Assembly (NCBI GenBank): GCA_046538105.1 | Contig: JBKHJO010000024.1 | Coordinates: forward strand, 1-37,968 | Length of the DNA: 37,968 nt | Reading direction: 5' to 3' | DNA from: JAWLEV01 sp046538105 | Lineage (GTDB): Bacteria > Chloroflexota > Anaerolineae > UBA1429 | Shown: in pieces, positions 1 to 8,702 of the stretch | How the letters are laid out: every line of letters starts with the position of its first letter | How positions within the stretch are numbered: position 1 is the first letter of the stretch | Program-made: the position numbers and the translations under genes | The notes under the pieces: model-generated | The model's database searches: none | What the model saw: only the letters and a program-made list of their open reading frames with translations | What the model was told of the DNA's origin: nothing

Positions 1-47
1 TGGTCTCACATGGCGATACACTGGCGAAGCGGACGCTTCGCCCTACG
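1..47 (+). repeat. Partial copy of the ~72-bp double-hairpin repeat
   Basis: This is the right half of the element that also occurs at 11169-11238, 13216-13313 and 29874-29945. It reads GGTCTCA, then TGG, then the hairpin GGCGAAGC-ggac-GCTTCGCC and ends CTAC. The left half lies before the window start. Confidence 0.7.
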
Positions 48-56
48 AAGACCCAG

Positions 57-89
57 AACTGCCAGGCACCTCAGAGGTGCCTGGCAGTT
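57..89. repeat. 16-bp-arm palindrome
   Basis: Positions 57-72 and 74-89 are perfect reverse complements around a single base at 73 (core CCAGGCACCTC / GAGGTGCCTGG). It has no T tract, so it is a palindromic REP-like unit rather than a classical terminator. Confidence 0.8.
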
Positions 90-184
90 GACAACCTATC
101 GCCGCACGCGCGCCATTGCACCCCCACTACGAACAATCGCGTAATGGCGAAAACCCGCTGAAGCGGATTGTGCTGTGCGCTTTT

Positions 185-212
185 CCCCCTCTCCCACGTG
201 TGGGAGAGGGGG
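185..212. repeat. 13-bp-arm palindrome, REP-like
   Basis: CCCCCTCTCCCAC at 185-197 and its perfect complement at 200-212 flank a 2-base loop. It lies just past the stop of the minus-strand MFS gene at 233. In the minus-strand RNA the stem is followed by A residues, not U, so if it ends that transcript it does so without a U tract. Similar C-rich palindromes are common dispersed repeats in bacteria. Confidence 0.75.
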
Positions 213-232
213 TCAGGGAGAGAGGGCGACGC

Positions 233-1435
233 CTACGCCGTCGGAGCATCCTCCCTCTCGGGCAATACCTTGTGCAGGAAGCGCGGCACGCTCAGGAGGG
301 TAAAGAACGCAGAGATCAGCAGGGCCCAGGGCAGGAGAGAAAAGGCGGATCCCAGCCCGATGCGGTCCGCCAGCAGGCCCAGGAGCCAGGAGCCGCCGGA
401 GCCACTGATGAACGTGAAACCCAGGAACACGCCCGAGATCATGGCCATGCGCCTGGGAAAGCGCCGCTGCCCCGTCACGATGAAGAGCGTCTGCGAGGGG
501 CCGACGGCCAAGCCGCAGAGTATCAGAAAAAGGGCACTCCAAAAGGCCTCCAGGCGCACAAAGAGGAGGAGACTGGCGCATCCCAACAGGAGGGAGGCCA
601 TGAGCACACGCTGCAGCCCTATGCGGTCGCCCAGATAGGAGCCGGCCACGCCCCCGATGGCGGTGGCGGCGGAAAAGAGGGAGGCGATGATCCCGTAGGT
701 GGCTGGGGATCGTCCCATATCCTGAAAGTACTTGGGGATATAGGCGTTCAAGCTGAACTGGGTCAGGGAGCGCAGGGCCATGCCCAGCAAAAGGAACCCC
801 ACCATCACCCAAAAGAGGTGATGGCCCGATCCGTCACCCTCCTTGGCATCAGATACATCCTCGTCGGGTACCTCGATCTGTTCGGGGATCATGCGGCGCA
901 CAAAGCCCAGGGCCAGCGCCACGGTAATGACGCTGATGACCAGCAGCGCCCGACGGCCATGGGCCTCGAGGATATATCCTCCCAGGGCGGCCCCCAAAAA
1001 GGCTGAGCCCAACATACCTCCCAGAGAAAAGATCGAAGTGGATGTGGCGCCCCATCCCTTCCCACCGGCGATGCTGGCGTTGGCCATGCCCTGGGGATGC
1101 CAGGCCCCCGACCCCAGACCGCCCAGGGCGATGCAGAGCCCCAAGGCCGTCTTTGATTCCACGAACAGGGAGATGGAGAACACGGACGTGGTCCACAGGA
1201 TGGCCCCCACGCCCAGAATCCGGCCGCCCACGCGCTCTGCCAGACGTCCAAAAAGGGGCTGGGTGAAAGAGGAGATGCCCTCATAGAGCAGCACGGCCAG
1301 TCCAATGTCGGCGTTGGACAGCGCCATCTGGCCGCTGAGCGCAGCCAGGAGGACGGGCGTCAGGCCGAACCAGACATCGTGGGCCGCATGACCTATGCTC
1401 ACACCAAGAAGAGCGCGCTTTTTCGCTTTTTCCAT
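233..1435 (-). CDS. MFS exporter, fosmidomycin-resistance (Fsr) type, copy 1
   Basis: A 400-residue integral membrane protein of the major facilitator superfamily, expected to have 12 membrane segments and to export a small molecule by proton antiport. Near the N terminus GHAAHDVWFGLTPVLLAAL (residues 15-33) resembles the H-x3-D-x3-G-x2-P-x-LL pattern of Fsr-type transporters. The ATG at 1435 has AAAGGA upstream. It is about three quarters identical over the first 95 residues to the next gene (1517-2731), so the two are tandem duplicates. It is probably transcribed with that gene, and perhaps from the hyp operon, because the gap is only 81 bp. The substrate cannot be told from sequence; antibiotic or metabolite efflux is the usual role of the family. 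Confidence 0.88.
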   Translation of the reverse strand: MEKAKKRALLGVSIGHAAHDVWFGLTPVLLAALSGQMALSNADIGLAVLLYEGISSFTQPLFGRLAERVGGRILGVGAILWTTSVFSISLFVESKTALGLCIALGGLGSGAWHPQGMANASIAGGKGWGATSTSIFSLGGMLGSAFLGAALGGYILEAHGRRALLVISVITVALALGFVRRMIPEQIEVPDEDVSDAKEGDGSGHHLFWVMVGFLLLGMALRSLTQFSLNAYIPKYFQDMGRSPATYGIIASLFSAATAIGGVAGSYLGDRIGLQRVLMASLLLGCASLLLFVRLEAFWSALFLILCGLAVGPSQTLFIVTGQRRFPRRMAMISGVFLGFTFISGSGGSWLLGLLADRIGLGSAFSLLPWALLISAFFTLLSVPRFLHKVLPEREDAPTA

Positions 1436-1516
1436 GGATTATCCTTTATTATGATACTCTGACCTGGGCCCCAAAATACTTATCCGGAAAAGTCTGGTTT
1501 CCGATATTCGGATCAG

Positions 1517-2731
1517 TTACGCCGTCGCCACTTTTTCTTCTTGCGATGCGGTCTCGGTGGACCCGCTGGGCACGGCGATGAAGCCGCACAGGGCCGCCCC
1601 CACCAGGAACCAGGGGAGCACGGAGAATAACGTTTCCAGGCCCACCCTGTCCGCCAGCAGCCCAAAGATCCACACGCCTCCCGCTCCGCTCAAAAACGCG
1701 AACCCCAAAAAGAGGCCAGAGACCATGGCGATACGTCTCGGGAATTGGCGCTGGCCGGCCACCATGAACAGGGTCTGGGAGGGGCTACATAGAAAACCAC
1801 TCAGGATAAAAAAGGTATAACTCCAGGGTGGAGGGGTATTGACAAAGAGGAACAGGCTGACGGCACACAGGACGACGGAACCCACCAACGAGGAGCGCAG
1901 TCCCACGCGGTCGGCCAGATAGGAGCCGACGACGCCGCCAACGGCGCGGCCGCCCAAAAAGAGGGACATCAAAAAGCCGTAGGTGGCCGCGGACACGCCC
2001 AGATCCTGCTGGTACTTGGGGAAAAAGGTGCCCATGCTCTCGTCCACGACGCGGCGCAGGGCCGTCCCCAAAAGCAGCATTATCAAGAGGATCCAAAAGG
2101 CGGCGTCCATGGAGCCGTTTACGGATTGTGTCTCCCTTTCTTCCTCCTCTGCCGCTTGCTCTGACTTCTGTATCCAACGGGGCACCATGTTGCGAATCAG
2201 GGTGAGACCCAGTATCACGGTCGCGGCGGCGATGATCAGCAGGGAGCGCCGACCATAGTTCTCCAGGAGATAGCCACCCAATGCCGCCCCCGGAAAGGCC
2301 GAACCCAACGTGCCCCCGAGGAAAAAGATCGAGGCGGCCGTGGCCCCCCAACGCTTTCCCCCCGCGACAGTGGCGTTGGCCGCGCCCTGGGGGTGCCAGG
2401 CCCCCGATCCCAGGCCGGCCAGAGCGATACAGCCCATGAGCAGGAGCTTGGTCTGGACAAAGAGGGACACAGAGAAACACGACGTGGTCCAAAGGATGGA
2501 GCCCACAGCCAGGGGGCGCCCCCCTATACGCTCGGAGAGCCTACCAAAGAGGGGCTGGGTGAGGGACGAGATGCCCTGGTAGAGCATGATGCCCAGCCCG
2601 ATATCGGCGTTGGAGAGTCCCATCTGGGTGCTCAGGGCGGCCAGTAATACGGGCGCCAACCCCAGCCAGATATCGTGGACCCCGTGCCCGACACTCACGC
2701 CGATCAGTGTGCGTTTGCGTGCCTTTTCCAT
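1517..2731 (-). CDS. MFS exporter, fosmidomycin-resistance (Fsr) type, copy 2
   Basis: A 404-residue MFS membrane protein, the tandem paralogue of the gene at 233-1435. It has the same N-terminal pattern (GHGVHDIWLGLAPVLLAAL). A charged central loop (KSEQAAEEEERETQ) sits where the cytoplasmic loop between the two six-helix halves is expected. The ATG at 2731 is preceded by AAGGAC. It follows hypE by only 47 bp on the same strand with no clear terminator between them, so co-transcription with the hydrogenase maturation genes is possible. No nickel-transporter signature (such as NiCoT HX4DH) is visible, so a role in nickel supply is not supported by sequence. The substrate is unknown. Confidence 0.88.
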   Translation of the reverse strand: MEKARKRTLIGVSVGHGVHDIWLGLAPVLLAALSTQMGLSNADIGLGIMLYQGISSLTQPLFGRLSERIGGRPLAVGSILWTTSCFSVSLFVQTKLLLMGCIALAGLGSGAWHPQGAANATVAGGKRWGATAASIFFLGGTLGSAFPGAALGGYLLENYGRRSLLIIAAATVILGLTLIRNMVPRWIQKSEQAAEEEERETQSVNGSMDAAFWILLIMLLLGTALRRVVDESMGTFFPKYQQDLGVSAATYGFLMSLFLGGRAVGGVVGSYLADRVGLRSSLVGSVVLCAVSLFLFVNTPPPWSYTFFILSGFLCSPSQTLFMVAGQRQFPRRIAMVSGLFLGFAFLSGAGGVWIFGLLADRVGLETLFSVLPWFLVGAALCGFIAVPSGSTETASQEEKVATA

Positions 2732-2778
2732 TCGCTATGTCCTTGTGATATCTATCGATCCATCCTGAGGGAGATCCG

Positions 2779-3798
2779 TCAGCATATACGGGGCAGTTGC
2801 TCGGAGGCCAGCATATCCAGGAGGCGATGGGTTCCCAGGATGGTACGCATGGCCACCCGTCCCACATGCTCGTCCACCACCTCGCCGATGATAGCCGCCT
2901 CCCGTCCCTGGGGGTGGGAGCGCATGACACGAAGGATATCCCCAGCATGTTCCGCCTCCACCATGGCCACAAGTTTGCCCTCGTTGGCCACATAGAGGGG
3001 ATCCAGGCCCAGCAGTTCGCTGGCCGCGCGGACGGGTTCGTGCACGGGAATGCTGGTCTCCTCGATGCGCATGCCCACGCCAGACTGACCCGCCAGTTCG
3101 TTCAGCGTCGTGGCCAGGCCCCCCCGGGTCGGATCGCGCAACGTGTGAATATTAGGACTTACCTCCAGCATGGCCTGTACCAGGGTGTGCAGGGGCGCGC
3201 AATCGCTGCGCAGCGGGCTCTCAAAGCGCAGTCCCTCCCGCTGGGTCATGATGGCCAGGCCGTGATCGCCCACGGCCCCGCTGAGAAGGATGGCGTCCCC
3301 CGGACGCGCCGACGCGGCAGAGATATGCACGTCGGGGGGCACGACGCCCACGCCCGCCGTGTTGATGAACAGCCTGTCGGCGCTTCCCCGCTCCACCACC
3401 TTGGTATCGCCGGTGACGATGCGCACGCCGGCCTCGTGAGCCACCTCGGCCATGGAGGTCACCACGCGCTTCAGATCGGCCAGGGGCAGCCCCTCCTCCA
3501 GGATGAACCCGGCGCTGAGGTAGAGGGGCACCGCCCCGCGCATGGCCAGGTCGTTGATGGTCCCGCAGACGGCCAGTTTACCGATGTCGCCGCCCGGGAA
3601 AAAGAGGGGCCTCACCACGTAGGAATCGGTGGTAAAGGCGATCCTCCCGCCGCAGTGTTCCCCATCAAAGGGAATAAGGGAAGCATCCTCCAACTCTTCC
3701 AGGATCCCATCATCAAAGATGTCCAGGAGGCCCCGAACCAGGGCGTGGCCCATCTCGCCGCCACTGCCATGGGCCAGGGTGACGATATCTTTATCCAT
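2779..3798 (-). CDS. hypE: Hydrogenase maturation protein HypE (carbamoyl dehydratase)
   Basis: HypE dehydrates the thiocarbamate that HypF places on its C-terminal cysteine, giving the thiocyanate that supplies the CN ligands of the NiFe centre. The 339-residue protein begins MDKDIVTLAHGSGGEM, the usual HypE N terminus with its glycine-rich ATP-binding region. It ends PRIC with the essential terminal cysteine intact, so it should be functional. I chose the ATG at 3798, 5 bases after the hypD stop. The frame stays open upstream to 3909, but that part lies inside hypD and does not look like HypE. It is the last gene of hypABFCDE and acts in the cytoplasm with HypF and the HypC-HypD complex. 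Confidence 0.97.
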   Translation of the reverse strand: MDKDIVTLAHGSGGEMGHALVRGLLDIFDDGILEELEDASLIPFDGEHCGGRIAFTTDSYVVRPLFFPGGDIGKLAVCGTINDLAMRGAVPLYLSAGFILEEGLPLADLKRVVTSMAEVAHEAGVRIVTGDTKVVERGSADRLFINTAGVGVVPPDVHISAASARPGDAILLSGAVGDHGLAIMTQREGLRFESPLRSDCAPLHTLVQAMLEVSPNIHTLRDPTRGGLATTLNELAGQSGVGMRIEETSIPVHEPVRAASELLGLDPLYVANEGKLVAMVEAEHAGDILRVMRSHPQGREAAIIGEVVDEHVGRVAMRTILGTHRLLDMLASEQLPRIC

Positions 3799-3803
3799 CC
3801 GTG

Positions 3804-4904
3804 TTATGCACTCCTGTAACGATAGTAGGCGGCGCAGGCCCCCTCGGCCGACACCATGCAGGGACCGACGGGACGCGCCGGGGTACAGGCCTCGCCAAAA
3901 AGGGGGCACTCGGGCGGTGCCACCACGCCGCGCAGCACCTCACCACAGCGGCATCCCCGCTCCTCCGGCGAGGGGCCTCCCTCGTCCAACGGCGGCAGCC
4001 GATGGACGAGTTGTTCCGCATCGTGAGCGGCAAAGGCGGGACACAGAGTCAGGCCGCTCTCGGGAATCTCTCCCAGGCCGCGCCACAGGGCCGGTGAGAC
4101 ACAAAAGACGCGCTCCATCAGTGACTTGGCCACCAGGTTCCCCTCCGCCCGGGTGCCCCGCGAATAGGTGTTGACCACCCGAGGGTCGTCCTCCTCTTTG
4201 GCCTTTACCAGATCGAGGACGGCCTGCAGGATATCCAGGGGCTCAAAACCCGAGACGGCGCAGGGGATACCGTACTCCTGGGGGAGGAACTCCCAGGCCT
4301 CCCACCCGGTGATGGCAGTCACGTGACCGGGCCCGAGCACGGCATCCAGGCGCACCTCACCCGCGTCAAGTATGCCCCGCATGGCAGGAGGTGTCAATTT
4401 ATGCAGGGCATAGACATAGTAATTCTCTAGGCCCGACTCCTGGGCCTCCACCAGCGACGCGGCTACGGTGGGTGCCGTGGTCTCAAAGCCGATGCCCAGC
4501 ATCACTACAGTACGCTGCGGATCCCTGCGGGCCAGGGCCAGGGCATCCAGGGCCGAATAGACGATCTCCACCTGCGCTCCCGCAGCGGTGGCCTCCTGCA
4601 GGCTGGAACGGGTCCCCGGTACGCGCACCATATCGCCAAAGGTGGCCACGGTGACATCGGGCAGGTGGGCGAGGGCCACGGCCCGGTCTATGTCCACATC
4701 GGCGGTCACGCAGACGGGGCACCCCGGCCCCGAGAGCATTTCCACCTGGGGATCAAGGGCGTCGCGGATGCCATAGCGCATGATGGCGTGGGTGTGCCCG
4801 CCGCAGAACTCCATGATGCGCAGGGGACGCGTGGCACGCGAACGTATCTCCTCCATGAGGCGTCGGGCGATACGGGGATTGCGGTATTCGTCGGTATACT
4901 TCAA
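3804..4904 (-). CDS. hypD: Hydrogenase maturation protein HypD
   Basis: HypD is the iron-sulfur scaffold on which, with HypC, the Fe(CN)2CO group is assembled. The 366-residue protein shows the conserved EFCGGHTHAI (Cys34), GPGCPVCV (Cys62 and Cys65) and a cysteine-rich C terminus (CRCGEV, CPLFGEAC, GPC, GAC) of the kind that holds the [4Fe-4S] cluster. The start is TTG at 4904, and the hypC stop overlaps it as TTGA. Starting here gives MKYTDEYRNPRIARRL, which matches the normal HypD beginning, and the next Met is at residue 17, so the TTG is preferred. The TTGA overlap suggests translational coupling to hypC. Confidence 0.97.
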   Translation of the reverse strand: MKYTDEYRNPRIARRLMEEIRSRATRPLRIMEFCGGHTHAIMRYGIRDALDPQVEMLSGPGCPVCVTADVDIDRAVALAHLPDVTVATFGDMVRVPGTRSSLQEATAAGAQVEIVYSALDALALARRDPQRTVVMLGIGFETTAPTVAASLVEAQESGLENYYVYALHKLTPPAMRGILDAGEVRLDAVLGPGHVTAITGWEAWEFLPQEYGIPCAVSGFEPLDILQAVLDLVKAKEEDDPRVVNTYSRGTRAEGNLVAKSLMERVFCVSPALWRGLGEIPESGLTLCPAFAAHDAEQLVHRLPPLDEGGPSPEERGCRCGEVLRGVVAPPECPLFGEACTPARPVGPCMVSAEGACAAYYRYRSA

Positions 4905-5185
4905 CGAGACGACGCTCCATCCCCCTCGTCCGACACGCCGGCGTCCACGCCGAAAGCGCCCTCTGCCTCGGCAGCGTCTTCCATCTCTGCAAAGAGGCGT
5001 AGGGTCTCCTGGGCCTCCTCCTCGTCAAGGACGTTGATGGCGAACCCCGTATGTACAAGGACATAGTCGCCGACCTGGGCCCCGGGAGTGAGAGTCAGAC
5101 TCACCTCACGCAGGACACCGCCCAGTTCCACCTGGGCCATGGAACCCTCGATATCTTGAATGCGAACGGGTATGGCGAGACACAC
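4901..5185 (-). CDS. hypC: Hydrogenase maturation chaperone HypC
   Basis: HypC is a small chaperone that carries the iron centre with HypD and delivers it to the hydrogenase large subunit. The essential Cys2 is present in MCLAIPVRIQ. The start is GTG at 5185, three bases after the hypF stop, with GGAG eight bases upstream. The protein is 94 residues, slightly longer than many HypC proteins, because of an acidic, Ala/Gly-rich tail after about residue 76. It overlaps the hypD start by four bases. HybG or HupF paralogues are alternatives by family, but its place in the hyp operon favours HypC. Confidence 0.96.
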   Translation of the reverse strand: MCLAIPVRIQDIEGSMAQVELGGVLREVSLTLTPGAQVGDYVLVHTGFAINVLDEEEAQETLRLFAEMEDAAEAEGAFGVDAGVSDEGDGASSR

Positions 5186-5188
5186 GTT

Positions 5189-7564
5189 TCAATCTCCATT
5201 CATATAATAATGGGCGATGACGGCCTGTCCCAGGGCGACCCCGCCGTCGTTGCAGGGCACCTGGCGATGGGTCAACACCCGGAAATTTTCTTTTTCCAAT
5301 CGCGGGATGACCAGTTGGAGCAGGAGGCGATTCTGAAAACAGCCGCCGCTCAGGGCCACCGTGGACAGACCATTCACATCCCGCAGGTGACGACAGGTAT
5401 CGGCGATCATCTCTGCCAGAGTGACGTGGAAGCGCCGGGCGATCTCGCCCACGGCGACGCCCGCGGCCATATCCGCCAAGATGGCCTCCAAGAGGGGAGC
5501 GATCTCCAGCCGGCGCCCCTGGGGCAGGGGGGAGGAGATATCTCCCCAATGCTCCACTCTTTCGATGGGGGATGTACCGTAAGGATAGGGTTCGTGAGCA
5601 CGTCCCCGGGCGTCGGCCAGCATCTCCAACTCCACGGCCGCCTGGGCCTCGTAACTGGTCTCCTGGCGCACGCCCAGGAGGGCCGACACGGCGTCGAACA
5701 GCCGCCCGGCGGACGACGTGTGCACCACACTCACCCCGCGCTCAACCATACGGCGCAGCGTGCGCCGCTCCTCCGGCGGGATATTCTTCAACGTGGCGGG
5801 CAAATCCACGTCACCCAACAGGGTGTGCAGGTAGGCCAGGGCCAGGCGATAGGGCCTGCGAATGGCCTCGTCGCCGCCGGGCAGGGGGAGGTACTGTAGA
5901 TGGGCGGCCCGATAAAAGCCCCGGGCGTCCCCCACCAGAAACTCGCCGCCCCAGATGCGCTCATCCAACCCATAGCCCGTCCCGTCCCAGATCACGCCGA
6001 TGACGGGCCCCTCCTCCTCAGTATCGGCAAGGCAAGCGGCCAGGTGGGCGTGGTGGTGCTGCACCGCCACGTGATCCCCCTCCTGCGTCAGACCATAGCG
6101 CGTGGCCATATAGTCCGGATGCATATCCACCGCATAGATCTCGGGATCCACGCGGAACAGATGGCGGTAGAGGGAGATGGTGTCCTCATAGTGCTCCAGC
6201 GTCTCCAGATTCTGCATATCGCCGATGTGCTGGCTGAGAAAGGCGTAGCGATCCCGCGTCAGGCAGAAGGTGTTCTTGAGTTCGGGGCCGCAGGCCAGCA
6301 CGGGCCTGCCCTCAAATGGCAGGCGAATGGGGAACGGAGCATAGCCCCGGGCCCGACGGATGGGCTCTGGCCCGCCGGCGGGGACGAACCACACGCTGTC
6401 GTCGTAGCGTGAATAGATATCGCGATCGTGCACCAGGAAATAGTCGGCGATGCGCCCCAGGCGCCGCAGGGCCTCCCCATTCTCCTGAGCGATGGGCTCT
6501 TCCGAGAGGTTGCCGCTGGTCATGATCAGGGGGATGCCCACGTCGCGCAAGAGGATATGATGCACAGGGGTATAGGGCAGCATGAGGCCCAGGGTACGAT
6601 TTTCCGGGATCTCGTCCGGGAATCCGGGCGCCACCCCCTTTGCCAGGATGGATTCCCCACGCCAGGGCACGAGGACGATGGGGGCCGCCGTGGAACGCAG
6701 CAGTTCGCGGGCCTCCTCGTTCGTCAGGCCGTGCTCCGCGGCCATGGACATATCCCGCACCATGACGGCAAAGGGTTTGTGGGGGCGTCGCTTGCGCTCT
6801 CGCAGGCGAACCACGGCCTCCTCGTCCGTCGCGTCACAGGCCAGTTGAAAGCCTCCCAGCCCCTTGAGCGCCACGATCTGTCCCTCTCGCAGGAGGGCCG
6901 CCGTGCGGGTCATGGCCTCATCCCCCTCGGCGAGGGAACGTCCCTCGCTGTCCTTCAGGGTCACCTGAGGGCCGCACACGGGACAGGCGTTGGGCTGGGC
7001 ATGAAAGCGCCGGTCGAGGGGATCGTCGTACTCTTGCTGACAATCCGGGCACATGCGGAAAGGGGCCATAGTCGTCTGTGGCCGATCATAGGGCACGTCC
7101 CGGATGATGGTGAAACGGGGCCCGCAGTTGGTGCAATTGATAAAGGGATAGCGATGGCGGCGATCCTGGGGATCGAACAGTTCCTCCAGGCAATCGTCGC
7201 AGGTGGCGATATCGGGCGATATCAGTTGATAGGCGCCCTGCTGGGCCTCGCTGCTCCGGATGCGGAAATCCTCAAAGCCGTGACGACACATCCCCTCTAC
7301 GGAGAGGGACTCGATGCGCGAGATGGGCGGCGCTTTCCCTTCCAGATCCTCGATAAATCGCTCCAGGGACGCAGGATCCCCTTCGACCTCCATCTCCACG
7401 CCCCAGGTGGTGTTACACACCCAACCCAGGATACCGTGTTCGTGTGTCAGGCGATAGACAAAGGGACGAAAGCCCACGCCTTGCACCACACCACGTATCT
7501 CTATGCGCCGCGCAGAGAGCCGACGGGTCAGCCCTCTGTCAACTGTATGAGCCACTCGCTCCAC
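5189..7564 (-). CDS. hypF: Carbamoyltransferase HypF
   Basis: HypF uses carbamoyl phosphate and ATP to make the carbamoyl group that it transfers to HypE. The 791-residue protein has the full domain order: acylphosphatase-like (about 20-108, GVVQGVGFRPFVYRL), two zinc-finger modules (CxxC pairs at 122/125, 144/147, 172/175, 194/197), a YrdC-like domain (about 210-390, KRRPHKPFAVM) and a Kae1-like C-terminal domain with VQHHHAHLAACL near 480. The start is GTG at 7564 with GAGGGG eight bases before it, giving a 37-bp overlap with hypB. A second GTG at 7555 is possible. It ends three bases before hypC. No key motif is missing. Confidence 0.96.
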   Translation of the reverse strand: MERVAHTVDRGLTRRLSARRIEIRGVVQGVGFRPFVYRLTHEHGILGWVCNTTWGVEMEVEGDPASLERFIEDLEGKAPPISRIESLSVEGMCRHGFEDFRIRSSEAQQGAYQLISPDIATCDDCLEELFDPQDRRHRYPFINCTNCGPRFTIIRDVPYDRPQTTMAPFRMCPDCQQEYDDPLDRRFHAQPNACPVCGPQVTLKDSEGRSLAEGDEAMTRTAALLREGQIVALKGLGGFQLACDATDEEAVVRLRERKRRPHKPFAVMVRDMSMAAEHGLTNEEARELLRSTAAPIVLVPWRGESILAKGVAPGFPDEIPENRTLGLMLPYTPVHHILLRDVGIPLIMTSGNLSEEPIAQENGEALRRLGRIADYFLVHDRDIYSRYDDSVWFVPAGGPEPIRRARGYAPFPIRLPFEGRPVLACGPELKNTFCLTRDRYAFLSQHIGDMQNLETLEHYEDTISLYRHLFRVDPEIYAVDMHPDYMATRYGLTQEGDHVAVQHHHAHLAACLADTEEEGPVIGVIWDGTGYGLDERIWGGEFLVGDARGFYRAAHLQYLPLPGGDEAIRRPYRLALAYLHTLLGDVDLPATLKNIPPEERRTLRRMVERGVSVVHTSSAGRLFDAVSALLGVRQETSYEAQAAVELEMLADARGRAHEPYPYGTSPIERVEHWGDISSPLPQGRRLEIAPLLEAILADMAAGVAVGEIARRFHVTLAEMIADTCRHLRDVNGLSTVALSGGCFQNRLLLQLVIPRLEKENFRVLTHRQVPCNDGGVALGQAVIAHYYMNGD

Positions 7565-8184
7565 GCATCCAGCCCCTCGCCTGTGACACAGGAGACCTCA
7601 AAGATGCGAACATCGGGGTTGAGGTTCGTGGCCAGACGGCGGAACTCGGCCACATCGAACGGCAGATGGGGCAAAAGATCGGTCTTGTTGATCACCAAAA
7701 CATCCACATTGGCAAAGATGGTGGGATATTTGTGGGGTTTGTCATCCCCCTCGGGCACGCTGGAGATGGCCACCCGCGTGTGCTCCCCCAGGGCGAACCC
7801 CACGGGGCACACCATATTGCCCACATTCTCGATAAAGAGAAGGTCTATATCACCCAGGGGCAACTCCTCCAGAGCATCGTGCACCTGATTGGCATCCAGA
7901 TGGCAGGCCCCGCCCGTGTTGATCTGCACAGCGGGCACCCCGGCCGCCTCCACCTTTTCCGTATCCACCGTTGAGGCCAGATCCCCCTCGATGGCTGCCA
8001 CACGCCGACGTCCCTTTAAGGCCTCGATGGTGCTCACGATGAGACTCGTCTTGCCCGCACCGGGTGAGGCCATGATATTTATGGCGTGAACATTGTGCTC
8101 CTCTAATATGCTGCGGTTCTCAAGCGCCACCTCGTCATTGGCGCCCATGATACGCTCGATAACGGGAATTCTCTTCGTCGTCAT
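7528..8184 (-). CDS. hypB: Hydrogenase nickel-insertion GTPase HypB
   Basis: HypB is the GTPase that drives nickel insertion together with HypA. The 218-residue protein has a P-loop (ASPGAGKTS, about 39-47), the metal-site Cys94-His95 in GGACHLDANQ at the dimer interface, and NKTD (166-169) for guanine recognition. It lacks the N-terminal CxxCGC nickel site of E. coli HypB and any His-rich nickel-storage stretch, so it is a short form of the family. The ATG at 8184 has GAGGT seven bases upstream and directly abuts the hypA stop (8185-8187). Its end overlaps the hypF start. Confidence 0.97.
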   Translation of the reverse strand: MTTKRIPVIERIMGANDEVALENRSILEEHNVHAINIMASPGAGKTSLIVSTIEALKGRRRVAAIEGDLASTVDTEKVEAAGVPAVQINTGGACHLDANQVHDALEELPLGDIDLLFIENVGNMVCPVGFALGEHTRVAISSVPEGDDKPHKYPTIFANVDVLVINKTDLLPHLPFDVAEFRRLATNLNPDVRIFEVSCVTGEGLDAWSEWLIQLTEG

Positions 8185-8529
8185 CTATTCTACCTCGATA
8201 CTATCCACATAAAACTCGCGACCGGCCATCACGCTCGCCTGGGCCACCCCGCAGGAGGGACACGTCCAATCGGCAGCATCCTCCGGCTGCCATTCATGGC
8301 CGCACGCTCCACAGCGCAGCGAGATGGGGATCCTCTCAAAGACCAGTTCCGCCCCCTCGGCGACGCTATCCTCGCTCAGGTAATCAAAATAGAACTGGAC
8401 ACAGTCGTCGACGATACTGGAAAGATCGCCGATGACCAGGTGGATGCGTAGAACCCGCTCCGCCTGCGCCTCCTGCGCATGTCGATCGACTATTTCAAGG
8501 ATATTCTCTGTAACGGCCAACTCATGCAT
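8185..8529 (-). CDS. hypA: Hydrogenase nickel metallochaperone HypA
   Basis: HypA binds Ni(II) at its N terminus and passes it, with HypB, to the hydrogenase large subunit. The 114-residue protein begins MHEL (His2 nickel ligand) and has a zinc site formed by Cys73, Cys76, Cys90 and Cys93 (RCGAC and TCPSCG). It is the first gene of hypABFCDE. I see no Shine-Dalgarno sequence before the ATG at 8529. Instead a TATAAT lies only seven bases upstream, so the mRNA probably starts at or next to the ATG (leaderless). Confidence 0.97.
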   Translation of the reverse strand: MHELAVTENILEIVDRHAQEAQAERVLRIHLVIGDLSSIVDDCVQFYFDYLSEDSVAEGAELVFERIPISLRCGACGHEWQPEDAADWTCPSCGVAQASVMAGREFYVDSIEVE

Positions 8530-8536
8530 AGTAAAT

Positions 8537-8564
8537 ATTATATACCCATCGACAAAAGGGACAA
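8537..8564 (-). promoter_or_regulatory. Putative promoter of hypABFCDE, leaderless
   Basis: On the minus strand TTGTCC (8564-8559), a 16-base spacer and a perfect TATAAT (8542-8537) are followed after seven bases by the hypA ATG. A start site seven bases below the -10 box would fall on the ATG itself. Further upstream, ATAGTT (8580-8585) and AACTAT (8598-8603) form a loose dyad that could be an operator; this is weak. Confidence 0.6.
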
Positions 8565-8702
8565 AAAACGCTCTTTTACATAGTTTATAGGGTAAATAAC
8601 TATACTACGCATGCGCGAATTGGAAGAGCGTTTGGGCCACCGGCAGCGCGACGCCTTCCCGGTTCACAAGAACACAGGTGATCCAACGGGATGTTATCTT
8701 TT

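Noticed and set aside
1481..1515. CGGAAA/TTTCCG and neighbouring short dyads between the two Fsr-like genes
   Set aside because: Short arms with several competing pairings and no T tract; too weak to call a terminator.
6428..7888. 486-residue open frame on the plus strand across hypF and hypB
   Set aside because: It is antisense to well-supported hypF/hypB and shows no domain; long antisense frames are expected at this GC content. The same holds for plus-strand frames at 116-1006, 2797-3819, 11574-12485, 27531-28547 and 31884-32969.
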